A DNA stretch of 64,000 nucleotides from Pontibacter ummariensis (GCF_900188175.1 NZ_FZOQ01000001.1:401509-465508), one strand, 5' to 3'; shown: positions 43,847 to 52,902, counted from the first letter of the stretch. A program made the numbers and translations. The notes: a model not told the origin generated them from the letters alone.

Positions 43847-45513
43847 ACAGGGGAACTGGAAAGTTGTAAAGGATTGCTAACCGGTGTTTTCTTTGAAATA
43901 ATATAGGGCGGCACCACCAGGTAATGAATCGGGAGCCTGGCATAGCAGTTCAGGGTGTCTGTCAGGGTCTCCACAATAGTCTCGTTTTTGCCGTTAAAAG
44001 AGGTATTGGTGATAATGCCCACGCCTGTCTTCTCTTTAAAGCTTTTTATAAGCTCATAAATAAACGGGTTGTCTTCCTCGCTTACGGTTTGTATCCTGGC
44101 GCTGAAGTCATTATGCTCGATGGTGGGGAATTTGTTTTTGTAGGCATCCCGCAGGTAAGCGGTGAAGAGCATAAAGGGGGATCTCCCATCGAAGTGGAAA
44201 TACTTGTTTACATCCTCCTGCAGCACAAAGGGGGCAATTGGGCGGAACCACTCTCTGCCTTTCACAAAGGTATTGATCCAGAACTTGTGTACGGCATAGC
44301 GCGTGTCGGCCACAATACTGCGGTTTCCTAAAGCCCTGGGGCCAAACTCGCTGTTGCTTTGGTAAACGCAAAGAATCTCCCCCTTCACCAGGTGGTTCGC
44401 GCATTCTTCCAGTATATCATCCGGCTTATGCAGGCTTAGGCCAGGGTAGTCTGCTAACAGCTTGGTTACCTCCTCTATGTTCACATCCGGCCCCAGGTAG
44501 TCGGTTCGCCAGTTAAACGCGTTTTGCAGCTTAAAGTACTCCATGGCCCCATATATGGCACAGCCTACCGAAGTGCCCCCGTCGTGCGGGGCAGGGGGGA
44601 TAAACAGGTTGTAGCCCTGCTCCAGCACTTTGCTGTTGGCTACGCAGTTTAAGGCACAGCCTCCGGCGTAGGCGATATCCTTTGTACCGGTCTTTTCGCT
44701 TAGCCAGTCCGCTATCTTTATTAAGGCTTTCTCAAATACATCCTGGCCCCTGGCTGCCAGATCTGCTTTTTCCTGAAACGTCTTTTGGTCTTGCTTGTAA
44801 GCGTAGTCCCATGACTTGAACATCTCCCGCCACGCGTCCGGTATCAGCGCCGCGCCTTCCTCTACTATTAGCTCCGGTAAATCCAGTTTACTGGGGTCGC
44901 CATACGCGGCCAGGCCCATCACTTTGCCTTCGCTGCCCTCGCCCTCGAAAAAGCACTCCGTTAGCTTATAGTAAAAGTTGCCAAGGCCATTGGGTTCTTC
45001 CGGGTTGCGGTCGTGCAGTTGCTTCTGGATACACTTCACCTCGCCGTCCTTGCAATAATAGTAGGAGGCCACCTCAAAGAGCCCTGTTTTTCCCTTACCC
45101 GGGTAGTCGTATTTGATGTGCTCCACGGGGCTGCCTACGGAGTCGATGATCATCACGGCACATTCCTTAAAGCCGGAGGGCGGCCAGGCACTGTACAGGT
45201 GGGAAAGGTGGTGTGAGATCTCGATAATCCGGCTGTTGGGGGTGAAGTCCAGTTCCGTGCGGAGCTCTTCGTGGTACTGCTCTTTCTTTTGTATTTCCTC
45301 ATCGGCAGACCAGCACTCCACTACCAGGTCATAAGGCCGGTTAACTGCGGGAACATGTTCTTTATAAAGGCCTATATCTTTCAGGCGTCCCCAGTGATGC
45401 TTTCGCTTCGATAATCGTTCTTTGTGGATCGACATGACGTGGCGTCCGCCCTCGAAGATGCTGATGCTGGCATCCTGCGTTCTGTTAATGCCTAAAATAG
45501 ATGGTAAGGCCAT
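43843..45513 (-). CDS. Carbamoyltransferase, NodU/TobZ/CmcH family
   Basis: This 556-residue protein has the two-domain layout of the O-carbamoyltransferases that use carbamoyl phosphate and ATP. The N-terminal Kae1-like domain opens ILGINRTQDASISIFEGG and carries the metal motif HxxxH (H101 and H105 in SHHLSHLYSAW), then VMGLAAYGDPSK and AYAGGCALNCVANSK. The C-terminal YrdC-like domain has FGPRALGNRSIVADTR, NTFVKGREWFRPIAPFV and ITNTSFNGKNETIV. The acceptor is unknown. It is first in a two-gene operon with a PIG-L deacetylase. Confidence 0.92.
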   Translation of the reverse strand: MALPSILGINRTQDASISIFEGGRHVMSIHKERLSKRKHHWGRLKDIGLYKEHVPAVNRPYDLVVECWSADEEIQKKEQYHEELRTELDFTPNSRIIEISHHLSHLYSAWPPSGFKECAVMIIDSVGSPVEHIKYDYPGKGKTGLFEVASYYYCKDGEVKCIQKQLHDRNPEEPNGLGNFYYKLTECFFEGEGSEGKVMGLAAYGDPSKLDLPELIVEEGAALIPDAWREMFKSWDYAYKQDQKTFQEKADLAARGQDVFEKALIKIADWLSEKTGTKDIAYAGGCALNCVANSKVLEQGYNLFIPPAPHDGGTSVGCAIYGAMEYFKLQNAFNWRTDYLGPDVNIEEVTKLLADYPGLSLHKPDDILEECANHLVKGEILCVYQSNSEFGPRALGNRSIVADTRYAVHKFWINTFVKGREWFRPIAPFVLQEDVNKYFHFDGRSPFMLFTAYLRDAYKNKFPTIEHNDFSARIQTVSEEDNPFIYELIKSFKEKTGVGIITNTSFNGKNETIVETLTDTLNCYARLPIHYLVVPPYIISKKTPVSNPLQLSSSPV

Positions 45514-45807
45514 ATAAGTTTTTCCTAAATTTTTATTCGCTGATCAAAACCTTGTTTTTAAAGCGGATTTCTATTTCAAAAGGTTTTAGGAGTGGGCATT
45601 ACAGTAGGCACACGTACGTATTCAGTCGTTTCTGTTAAAAGGTGTGAGAAACACTGCTGACTGCTGTTAGATGGCTTACAAGAGTAGCTAACCCTGGAAG
45701 CGAAAAGGCCTGTCGCGCTAGAAAAAATCAGTATTTGTTGGTAGCTACTGATGCCACGCGGACTGTTGCTAATCTGTGCCGTTTCAGCTGGGTGGCCCGC
45801 CAGGCTT
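45514..45807. other. Intergenic region upstream of the carbamoyltransferase
   Basis: This 294-base gap lies between the DUF5996 gene stop and the carbamoyltransferase start, both on the minus strand. A small minus-strand ORF crosses it but overlaps the DUF5996 end and has no support. No TAnnTTTG element is clear. Confidence 0.4.
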
Positions 45808-46722
45808 TTAGGTAGGGACACTTTTCTCCAATGACTTTCTGTCCCATTGCCCTAACTCAGCAGCTGCCTCGTAGGTAGAGCGGAGGAACGCTAGCAGCGT
45901 GGACGAAGGATCCTGCGCCTGTTGTACAGCTTCATATGGAAGGATAAACTCTCCCAGTTCCTGGTGGTAATACGCTTTGTCGGGTTGCACGCTGGCTCTT
46001 TCAAAACCTTCCGGGGCAGGATAAATATAGGAGTAAAAGGCGGCGAAGGGTACCGCTTCATTACCAGGCCAGAAACCACAGCTGCACACTTCATGGGAGT
46101 ACGCTTCCTGAGCAACCCAATCCGGGAGGTGGGGGACGCCACCGGGGTGCTGCGGTGCCTCCCGACCTGAGAAGCGTGACACGGCCAGGTCAAAGCTTCC
46201 CCAGAAGAAGTGCACCGGGCTGCATTTCCCCTTAAACTCAGCCCTGAATTGTGAGAGAACATCTTGTGCTTGAAGCAGTGCCTGGTGTAAAGCTGCTGCG
46301 TGTTCTGGGGTGTATGTCGCGTGGATATGGTCCTGATCAAAAGGGATCACTTCTTCCATCTCATTCGGGATCAGGTTTATGTTTGCCTCGATCTTAAGTT
46401 CGCGAAGAGAGCCCATAACTTTCGCATAGAAGTCTGCCACCGACAGGCCTTCCAGCCTGAAAGAGCGTACCTGCCCTTCACTGGTCTTGATCTCTAGCTG
46501 ATGCCGGATAAAATTAAAGTCGGCCTGGAAATGCTGTTCGTCATCGGGTATGTCTGCGGTCGTCAGGCCAGTGGGGGTTACAAACAGCGTTATATGCCAG
46601 GAATGGTTGATCCACGGCTGTTTGGCGAGCTTAATTTTGCCTATGATCTGCGTCCACAGATGTAGCGTTTTGTAAGTCTCTTTTGCCTCGGCATAGGAGA
46701 GAGTAGGCCATGAAGTTTTCAT
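45808..46722 (-). CDS. DUF5996 family protein
   Basis: This 304-residue protein matches the DUF5996 pattern: WPTLSYAEAKETYKTLHLWTQIIGKIKL, PWINHSWHITLFVTPTGLTT, FRAEFKGKCSPVHFFWGSFDLAVSRFSGREAPQHPGG and EAYSHEVCSCGFWPGN. It is soluble, without a signal. The role is unknown. It has many conserved aromatic and His residues, which suggest an enzyme. It is monocistronic. Confidence 0.88.
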   Translation of the reverse strand: MKTSWPTLSYAEAKETYKTLHLWTQIIGKIKLAKQPWINHSWHITLFVTPTGLTTADIPDDEQHFQADFNFIRHQLEIKTSEGQVRSFRLEGLSVADFYAKVMGSLRELKIEANINLIPNEMEEVIPFDQDHIHATYTPEHAAALHQALLQAQDVLSQFRAEFKGKCSPVHFFWGSFDLAVSRFSGREAPQHPGGVPHLPDWVAQEAYSHEVCSCGFWPGNEAVPFAAFYSYIYPAPEGFERASVQPDKAYYHQELGEFILPYEAVQQAQDPSSTLLAFLRSTYEAAAELGQWDRKSLEKSVPT

Positions 46723-46880
46723 AGTTAATGGACATATATAGCTTTTTGTGCGTTTGATGTGGTCGTAGTTCTAGCGATTGCAGCGGAGCGTATGTGTACT
46801 TAGACCTTTTACGATTTATTCAACTTTGACGCTGGAATAGGGGGGCATAATTAGAGGCTACCGGTGCAATGCGGTAAAAA

Positions 46881-46926
46881 GCAAAGCCGGGCATATCCGC
46901 TTGTGTTCGGACATGCCCGGCTTTGC
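46881..46926 (-). terminator. Intrinsic terminator of the dicarboxylate symporter gene
   Basis: A 14-bp perfect stem (46881-46894 with 46913-46926) with additional inner pairing (46896-46899 with 46908-46911) is followed by T5 on the minus strand. Confidence 0.9.
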
Positions 46927-46950
46927 ACCTATATGGAGGGAAGAAGGAGT

Positions 46951-48387
46951 TTATACCAACTCTGGTGTTCTGTCTTCTTCTGAAGGCTTCTCCGTAAGGG
47001 CAGGAATCGTACTTTCGACCAGTCCTGTTTCTGGCTGCGGGTTAAACTCGCCTTCCCATTTGGCCACTACGGCGGTAGCCAGGCAGTTACCCGTTACGTT
47101 GATGGAGGTACGGGCCATGTCCATGAGTTCGTCGATGCCCAGGATGGCAAATACAGGCCACACCGGTAAGTTAAAGGAGGCGACGGTACCAAGCAGGATC
47201 ACCAAAGAGGCGCGCGGTACGCCTGCCACGCCTTTGCTGGTCAGCATCAGGGTAAACACCATCACCAATTGCTGCTCTAGGCTCAAGTCTATGCCGGCAG
47301 CCTGCGCTACAAACACAGAAGCGAGTGCCAGATAGAGGGTCGTGCCGTCGAGGTTAAAGCTATAGCCTGTCGGCATCACAAAGGCAACGATTTTACGGGG
47401 TACGCCCAGCTTTTCCATCTCTTCCATAGCGCGCGGCAGCGCAGCTTCCGAACTCGTGGTGGCGAAGGCGATAGACACCGGGCCGGACACCGCTTTCAGG
47501 AAGCGTTTGATCGGAATGCCGGCAATAAGGGCCACTGGCAGCAGTACCAGCAGCACAAAGGCCAGCAGGGCCACGTACAGGGTCGCCAGCAACTGGAACA
47601 GGTTTAGTAGAATGCCAAAGCCCATATGCCCCACCGTGTAAGCAATAGCAGCCCCGACACCAACCGGGGCAAAGTACATGATGATGTTCGTAAACTTGAA
47701 CATAGTCTCCGAAAGGCTCTCGCAGAAATCCAGCATCGGCTTGCGCTTTTTCTCACTTACCATGGCCAGGCCGATGGCAAACAGCACGCTAAACACTACA
47801 ATCTGTAACACCTGGCCCTCCACCACAGATTTGGCAATGTTTTCAGGGAATACATGTAGAATGATATCTGAGGTACTTTGGGCCGGAACAGCTGCGATTT
47901 CCTCCTGGCTTTGCGCGATACCCGCATCAATACCCTCGCCGGCCTTACTGATGTTGATAGCCGCCAGGCCGATAAACAGGGCCAGGGTAGTCACGATCTC
48001 GAAATAAACGATGGCTTTCCAGCCCATGCTGCCTACCTGTTTCAGATTGGAGTGCCCTGCTATGCCCACCACCAGCGTAGCGAAGATAAGGGGTGCGATA
48101 ATGGTTTTGATGAGCTTGAGGAAGACCTTGCTCAGCACGTTCAGGTTCGTGGCAAAGGTCGGGAAGTCATAGCCTATCTCAGCGCCGACCACCATGCTGA
48201 TCAGGATCCAGGTGGTAAGGGTCCGCTTTTGCAGGCCGTAGAGCAGCAGAACGCTGATGCCTGCCCAGCGCACGGCTGTCAGCACCTCTGCCGGCAAGGA
48301 AATAAAGCTGTACTGCTGCAGTACAGTAAGGATGGCGGCTAGCGTAATACAGACCAGCGTTGCCAAGGGCAATAAAGACTTTTTCAT
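46951..48387 (-). CDS. Dicarboxylate/amino acid:cation symporter (DAACS family)
   Basis: This 478-residue inner-membrane transporter has the DAACS re-entrant loop FATTSSEAALPRAMEEME and the unwound segment PTGYSFNLDGTTLYLALASVF (NMDGT-type). It also has FTLMLTSKGVAGVPRASLVIL and the C-terminal INVTGNCLATAVVAKWEGEF. Substrates of the family are C4-dicarboxylates, glutamate and aspartate with Na+ or H+. The N-terminus carries extra spans compared with GltP. A good promoter lies upstream at 48515-48545. Confidence 0.93.
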   Translation of the reverse strand: MKKSLLPLATLVCITLAAILTVLQQYSFISLPAEVLTAVRWAGISVLLLYGLQKRTLTTWILISMVVGAEIGYDFPTFATNLNVLSKVFLKLIKTIIAPLIFATLVVGIAGHSNLKQVGSMGWKAIVYFEIVTTLALFIGLAAINISKAGEGIDAGIAQSQEEIAAVPAQSTSDIILHVFPENIAKSVVEGQVLQIVVFSVLFAIGLAMVSEKKRKPMLDFCESLSETMFKFTNIIMYFAPVGVGAAIAYTVGHMGFGILLNLFQLLATLYVALLAFVLLVLLPVALIAGIPIKRFLKAVSGPVSIAFATTSSEAALPRAMEEMEKLGVPRKIVAFVMPTGYSFNLDGTTLYLALASVFVAQAAGIDLSLEQQLVMVFTLMLTSKGVAGVPRASLVILLGTVASFNLPVWPVFAILGIDELMDMARTSINVTGNCLATAVVAKWEGEFNPQPETGLVESTIPALTEKPSEEDRTPELV

Positions 48388-48514
48388 GTATAAAACAATA
48401 ATAGAAACCGGCTGCCGGTCAGGACAACCACTAAAAAAAAGCCTTTGTAGTAAATGCGTCTGTATAACCTAATTTGATAGTATTTGCCGACAGGGCACAC
48501 CTACAATAGCTTAG

Positions 48515-48545
48515 CAAATATAATGGCTTAAAGCACACCGGCAAA
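48515..48545 (-). promoter_or_regulatory. Bacteroidota-type promoter for the DAACS symporter
   Basis: On the minus strand TTTG (48545-48542), a 19-base spacer and TATATTTG (48522-48515) match the consensus. The leader is about 120 bases. The rest of the 316-base divergent gap holds nothing else clear. Confidence 0.72.
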
Positions 48546-48703
48546 TAGGCGGCACACGATCCCAAAATATATTCTTATGCTTGCTCGAAAAGCCTGCAGG
48601 GTAAACTTTCTGCCTCGTATGTAGTAGAGGGGAGTACAGTAGGCAAAACTTTATTTTAGTGCAACTTATTTAAGCTTCTTACTTTAACACCTGCTTTAAA
48701 TGT

Positions 48704-49693
48704 ATGCTGACCTGGCGCATCGAAGTCCTACACCTTAAGTTAACCCATCCCTGGAAGACGGCCCGCCATGCCAGCGAGGAAAAGTTAAATTTTCTGCTAC
48801 AGGTGTCGGATGGCCGCTACAATGGCTTTGGAGAGGCGGCCCCTAGCATTCGCTATGGCGAAACCCCGGAATTACTCCTGCAGCAGTATCAGGTACTGTT
48901 AATGGCTGGCCTGCCCTCCGTTAAAAGCATGGAAGACCTCCTGCAACTCTTGCTGGAGCATCCGCCTGTAAACGCCCTGCGCTTTGCCATAGAGTCAGCT
49001 TACCTGCACTATTACTGCCAGTTAAAAGGAATTGCCGTGCACCAGTTGCTAGGGCAGCCTGCACCGCGACAGCAGGTAACCTGTTGCACGCTGCCCACCG
49101 TAGCGCCAGGCAAGGTGCGGGAGTTTATACAAGCGCATCAGCTGGACCGCTTCCGAAGCCTAAAGGTGAAAGTGAGTCCGGAGCAGGGGGCGGAACTGGT
49201 AGAGGAAGTGCTGTTAGCTATAGAGCGCCCCCTGGTGCTGGATGGGAACGAGAGTTGGCGGGACCCGGACGAGCTTCTTGTTTTTCTGAACTCCCTGGAC
49301 ACCGGACGCGTGCTTTTTATGGAGCAGCCCATGCCGGCAGGGCATGTGTCAGAATATGCCCACATGAAAGACAGCAGCCCCATCCCGCTGGTGGCAGACG
49401 AATCCATGACCGATGCAGCAGACTTCGAGCTCTTGCAAACCCAGTTTCAGGGGGTGAACATAAAACTGATGAAGGCTGGTGGCTACCTGAACACAGTACG
49501 TCTCTTGCAGGAAGCACGGAAGCACGGCCTGATGGTGATGCTGGGTAGCATGGTCGAGACCTCGCTGGGTGCCTGGTCGGCTATGCAATTAAGCAGTGCC
49601 TTTGATTTTGTGAACCTGGACGGTTTCCTGCTACTCGAGCGGGAGCCTTTTAATCTTGTGCGGGAACAGGGCGGCGTGCTCTATCAGAAGTAA
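48704..49693 (+). CDS. Dipeptide epimerase (L-Ala-D/L-Glu type), enolase superfamily
   Basis: This 329-residue protein has the muconate-lactonizing subgroup layout: a capping domain (1-120), then the barrel with the base pair motif KVKVSP (second Lys of KxK), metal ligands in LVLDGNESW, LFMEQPMP and LVADESM, and the second base in NIKLMKAGG. The final GSMVETSLG completes the pattern. Such enzymes epimerise L-Ala-D-Glu from murein peptides for recycling. Specificity is inferred. Confidence 0.87.
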   Translation: MLTWRIEVLHLKLTHPWKTARHASEEKLNFLLQVSDGRYNGFGEAAPSIRYGETPELLLQQYQVLLMAGLPSVKSMEDLLQLLLEHPPVNALRFAIESAYLHYYCQLKGIAVHQLLGQPAPRQQVTCCTLPTVAPGKVREFIQAHQLDRFRSLKVKVSPEQGAELVEEVLLAIERPLVLDGNESWRDPDELLVFLNSLDTGRVLFMEQPMPAGHVSEYAHMKDSSPIPLVADESMTDAADFELLQTQFQGVNIKLMKAGGYLNTVRLLQEARKHGLMVMLGSMVETSLGAWSAMQLSSAFDFVNLDGFLLLEREPFNLVREQGGVLYQK

Positions 49694-49803
49694 AGGAACA
49701 GGCCGGCCACTCCACAGCTTGTAACTCTCCCGAAAGCTTCTTATGTTTTCATCTCTTTTTTAGGAGGATAAGGAAACAAATTTGAAAAAATATTGTTGTT
49801 GTG

Positions 49804-49834
49804 TTTGTACATTAAATGTATGTACATATATTTG
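49804..49834 (+). promoter_or_regulatory. Promoter with an overlapping palindromic operator (MarR)
   Basis: TTTG (49804-49807), a 19-base spacer and TATATTTG (49827-49834) match the consensus. The spacer contains the perfect palindrome TACATTAAATGTA (49808-49820), and TGTACA occurs at 49806-49811 and 49821-49826. This is the expected place for autoregulation by the MarR protein encoded 29 bases downstream. Confidence 0.7.
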
Positions 49835-49862
49835 CCACAGCATTTGATAGTAGCCTTTAGAC

Positions 49863-50315
49863 ATGAAGATAGAAGAAGAAATTAAACAACCTACTTTCAA
49901 AAGTGAGTACCATAAGGCCTATATCAATATGGTGTATACGTCCGGATGGTTGCAACAAGATCAGGCGGCTAAGTTCAAGCCTTTCGGGGTAACGCTACAG
50001 CAGTACAACGTGCTGCGCATTTTGCGGGGGCAGCACCCGAAGCCGGCTACCATCAGCCTTCTGATAGAGCGCATGCTGGATAAGACCTCCAACGCATCCA
50101 GGATCGTGGATAAGCTGGAGGCCAAGGAGTTGGTGACGCGAAAGCAGTGCCCTTCGGACCGTCGCACCGTAGATGTGCTGATCACAGAAAAAGGGCTCGA
50201 ACTGTTAAAGCAAATGGACCCGATGGAAGCCGGGGAGGGAGCCGGTATCCGGAACCTGACAGAGGAGGAGGCTGAGCAGCTGAATGCCTTGCTGGATAAA
50301 ATCAGAAACAAATAA
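49863..50315 (+). CDS. MarR family transcriptional regulator
   Basis: This 150-residue winged-helix DNA-binding protein has the pattern FGVTLQQYNVLRILRGQHPKPATISLLIERMLDKTSNASRIVDKLEAKELVTRKQCPSDRRTVDVLITEKGLELL. The recognition helix is around ISLLIERMLDKTSNASR, and the wing contains the conserved DRR. Both helices at the ends would form the dimer. It probably controls itself and the YceI gene that follows 32 bases later, through the palindrome at 49808-49820. The ligand is unknown. Confidence 0.9.
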   Translation: MKIEEEIKQPTFKSEYHKAYINMVYTSGWLQQDQAAKFKPFGVTLQQYNVLRILRGQHPKPATISLLIERMLDKTSNASRIVDKLEAKELVTRKQCPSDRRTVDVLITEKGLELLKQMDPMEAGEGAGIRNLTEEEAEQLNALLDKIRNK

Positions 50316-50347
50316 CAAACAAAGCCACATACCTTTTTATTAAACAA

Positions 50348-51007
50348 ATGAAGAAGTACGCAATTCTTGCTTCTCTTGCTGGTGCGCTGATGGTTTCAGC
50401 CTATGCCGGTAACACGACCAACAACACTTCTACAAAAGCTGCCGCGGCGGTAGAAGCCCCTGCTAAAGCGCGTGCTTATACCGTGGACGTAGCGAAGAGC
50501 AACGTGAAGTGGCACGCCAAAAAAGTAACCGGCGAGCACATGGGTAACATTGCCCTGCACCACGGACAAATGCTGTTAAGCGGGAATAAAGTGGTGGGCG
50601 GCACTTTCGCCATCGACATGAACTCCATTACTTGTACTGATATTACGGATGCGGAGTACAACGGGAAGCTGATCGGCCACCTGAAATCAGACGATTTCTT
50701 TAGCGTGGGCAAGCACCCTATGGCAACCTTCAAGATCAACAGCGTGAAACCTGTTGCTAATGCGGCTGTCGGTAAGCCAAACTATACCGTTAGTGGCGAC
50801 CTGACCATCAAAGGCATTACAAAGCCAATCAGCTTCCCTGCCACCATCACGGTTAAAAATGGTGTGGCCACTGCGAAAGCCGATGTTACCATAGACCGCG
50901 CTAAGTTTGACGTGCGTTACGGTTCCAACAGCTTCTTCGAAGGCTTGGGCGACAAAGCCATCTCTGATGACTTCGTGGTATCACTGGATGTGACAGCCAA
51001 GCAGTAA
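50348..51007 (+). CDS. YceI family periplasmic protein
   Basis: This 219-residue protein has a signal peptide (MKKYAILASLAGALMVSAYAG) and the YceI lipocalin-like fold pattern: YTVDVAKSNVKWHAKKVTGEHMGNI, GGTFAIDMNSITCTDI, LIGHLKSDDFFSVGKHPMATFKI, then LTIKGITKPISFPATI and AKFDVRYGS. YceI proteins bind isoprenoid-like lipids in a barrel; the ligand here is unknown. It follows the MarR gene and precedes a paralogue. Confidence 0.92.
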   Translation: MKKYAILASLAGALMVSAYAGNTTNNTSTKAAAAVEAPAKARAYTVDVAKSNVKWHAKKVTGEHMGNIALHHGQMLLSGNKVVGGTFAIDMNSITCTDITDAEYNGKLIGHLKSDDFFSVGKHPMATFKINSVKPVANAAVGKPNYTVSGDLTIKGITKPISFPATITVKNGVATAKADVTIDRAKFDVRYGSNSFFEGLGDKAISDDFVVSLDVTAKQ

Positions 51008-51023
51008 TTGATCCTTATAGCAT

Positions 51024-51048
51024 GTCCGCTCCGATTTCAGGAGCGGAC
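51024..51048 (+). other. Hairpin between the two YceI genes
   Basis: A 9-bp perfect stem (51024-51032 with 51040-51048) with a 7-base loop follows the first YceI gene. No T-run follows, so it may be an attenuator or processing site. Confidence 0.45.
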
Positions 51049-51092
51049 CTATCTTATGTAATCTTAACTAGTAACACATAAACTCAAAAAGC

Positions 51093-51761
51093 ATGAAAAA
51101 GACAGCAATTTATGCCTCATTTGCCGCAGCCCTTTTGTTTACCGCCTGTGGTGGCGAGACAGAGGCCGTTGAAGAAACAAACGTTGTAGCCGCAGAGGCT
51201 CCAGAAGAAGTTGCTGCTGAAGGCGAGGTTTACACTATTGTAGAGGAGCAGAGCAACGTGAAGTGGCACGGTGAGAAAGTAACCGGAGAGCATGATGGTG
51301 AAATCGAACTGGAAAGCGGACAACTGCTTGTAGCGGGCGACCAACTAACAGGCGGTACGATCGTGATCGATATGACGACGATCACCAACACTGACCTTAC
51401 GGCTGAAGAGGATAATGCCAAGTTGGTAGGCCACCTGAAGTCTGACGACTTCTTCGGCGTGGAGAAGTACCCAACAGCTAAGTTCGAGATCACAAGCGCA
51501 TCTCCTATTGCAGATGCCGCTGCCGGCGAGGCAAACTATAACGTTGTGGGTAACCTCACTATCAAAGATAAAACAGAAGTAGTTAGCTTTCCTGCCGTGG
51601 TAACTGTTGCCAATGGCACTGTAAACGCGCAGGCTGATGTGACGGTAGACCGCTCTAAGTTTGATGTGCGCTATGGCTCAGAAAGCTTCTTTGGCGAGTT
51701 GGGCGACAAAGCCATCTCTGATGAGTTTGTCGTAACATTTGATGTAACTGCCCAGCAGTAG
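51093..51761 (+). CDS. YceI family lipoprotein, paralogue
   Basis: This 222-residue protein has a lipoprotein signal (MKKTAIYASFAAALLFTAC, Cys19), unlike the neighbouring YceI with a cleaved signal. The YceI pattern is conserved: SNVKWHGEKVTGEHDGEIELESG, GGTIVIDMTTITNTDL, LVGHLKSDDFFGVEKYPTAKFEI and SKFDVRYGSESFFGELGDKAISDEFV. An acidic linker (20-45) precedes the domain. It looks like a duplicate that kept the barrel but became membrane-anchored. Confidence 0.91.
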   Translation: MKKTAIYASFAAALLFTACGGETEAVEETNVVAAEAPEEVAAEGEVYTIVEEQSNVKWHGEKVTGEHDGEIELESGQLLVAGDQLTGGTIVIDMTTITNTDLTAEEDNAKLVGHLKSDDFFGVEKYPTAKFEITSASPIADAAAGEANYNVVGNLTIKDKTEVVSFPAVVTVANGTVNAQADVTVDRSKFDVRYGSESFFGELGDKAISDEFVVTFDVTAQQ

Positions 51762-51781
51762 CAATCGCTTAACTTATATAG

Positions 51782-51811
51782 AAAGCTCCGCTCTTTACAG
51801 GGCGGAGCTTT
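51782..51811 (+). terminator. Intrinsic terminator after the YceI pair
   Basis: A 10-bp stem (51782-51791 with 51802-51811) with a T-run lies 20 bases after the stop. Confidence 0.88.
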
Positions 51812-51876
51812 TTTCGTTTTAACCCTTGCCACTCTGTCCGCTGCTTATGCCTATCTTTGATAAAATTATGTGCATC

Positions 51877-52644
51877 ATGAAGCTGGTAAAACACACTTGT
51901 AACTGTTTAATAGTAGCGCTGTTCCTTTTGGTGATGGGTTGCAGTGAAACAGAGGATACTAAAGCACAGGAAGTCGTGGACGCTGCCCTGGCTGCCCATG
52001 GAGGAAGCCAGTTAGACGAAGGAGTGGTGTCCTTTAAATTACGCGACAAGCGCTACCGGGCCTTACGAGACAAGGGTGCTTACCTGTACAGCCGTACCTT
52101 TACCAACGACTCAACAGGTGAATTTGTCCACGATGTGCTGCGTAACAGTGGCTTTGAGAGGACTGTCGACAACGAGCCCGTGTCCTTGTCAGCGGAGAAA
52201 GAGAAGGCTTATGCGGCTTCGGTTAACTCTGTGATCTATTTCGCGCTGCTGCCGTACTTCCTGAATGACCCAGCTGTGCAGAAGGAGTACTTGGGCGAGG
52301 CAACCGTGAAGGGGGAGCCCTACCATAAAGTACGGGTGACCTTTGCAAAAGAGGGTGGGGGCGAAGACTACGAAGATGAGTACGTCTACTGGTTCCACCA
52401 GCAGCGCCACACCATGGATTACCTGGCGTACAGTTTTGTAGAAGATGGTGGCGGCACCCGCTTCCGGGAGGCCGTAAACCCGCGCGAAGTTGGCGGTGTG
52501 CGCTTTCAGGATTACGTGAACTACACTACGAAGGAAGACTTCCCCTTGCAGAACTACGACAGAGCCTTTGAAGCCGGTAAACTGGAGAAAGTGTCGGATA
52601 TTGTGTTGGAGGAGGTAAAGGTGGGGGAACTGCCGCAGATGTAG
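51877..52644 (+). CDS. Lipoprotein, DUF6503-like
   Basis: I start this at the Met at 51877 (MKLVKHTCNCLIVALFLLVMGC), which gives a normal lipobox (VMGC). The frame is open from 51826, but a -7-like TATCTTTG at 51852-51859 would start transcription after 51859. The 255-residue protein carries AQEVVDAALAAHGGSQLDEGVVSFKLRDKRYR, then SVIYFALLPYFLNDPAVQKEYLG and DEYVYWFHQQRHTMDYLAYS, resembling DUF6503 proteins with a LolA-like curved sheet. The family call is from memory and moderately sure. Confidence 0.7.
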   Translation: MKLVKHTCNCLIVALFLLVMGCSETEDTKAQEVVDAALAAHGGSQLDEGVVSFKLRDKRYRALRDKGAYLYSRTFTNDSTGEFVHDVLRNSGFERTVDNEPVSLSAEKEKAYAASVNSVIYFALLPYFLNDPAVQKEYLGEATVKGEPYHKVRVTFAKEGGGEDYEDEYVYWFHQQRHTMDYLAYSFVEDGGGTRFREAVNPREVGGVRFQDYVNYTTKEDFPLQNYDRAFEAGKLEKVSDIVLEEVKVGELPQM

Positions 52645-52739
52645 AAAAGGGTTTACGTGAGTCTCCCTTTCAAAGGCTTCCCAGCAACCTGAGCTGTTGA
52701 TGCTCTTCGTTAGCTTTCGCCTCGCCGGCTGGGCCTTAC

Positions 52740-52759
52740 TTTTCTTCTTGATAAGAAAA
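52740..52759. repeat. Short palindrome with flanking repeat-like sequence
   Basis: TTTTCTT (52740-52746) pairs with AAGAAAA (52753-52759). The flanking TTTCGCC..GCCGGCTGGGCCTTAC is the type of sequence seen next to interspersed palindromes in Bacteroidota genomes. It is a weak repeat candidate in the 258-base gap. Confidence 0.35.
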
Positions 52760-52902
52760 ACAGAGGGCCCCTACCCCAGACGTGGAGCGCGCATAATAAA
52801 TAATGAAACTTTAGGCTTGTAAAGCCGTGGACCAGCAGTGCCTACGCTAGCTTAGGCAGAACGCCCAACAACTTCAGAACATAAGCAAACAAACCCCTCA
52901 AC

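Noticed and set aside
45576..45821. 81-codon minus-strand ORF between DUF5996 and the carbamoyltransferase
   Set aside because: It overlaps the coding end of the DUF5996 gene, is low-complexity Ser/Thr-rich and lacks start signals.
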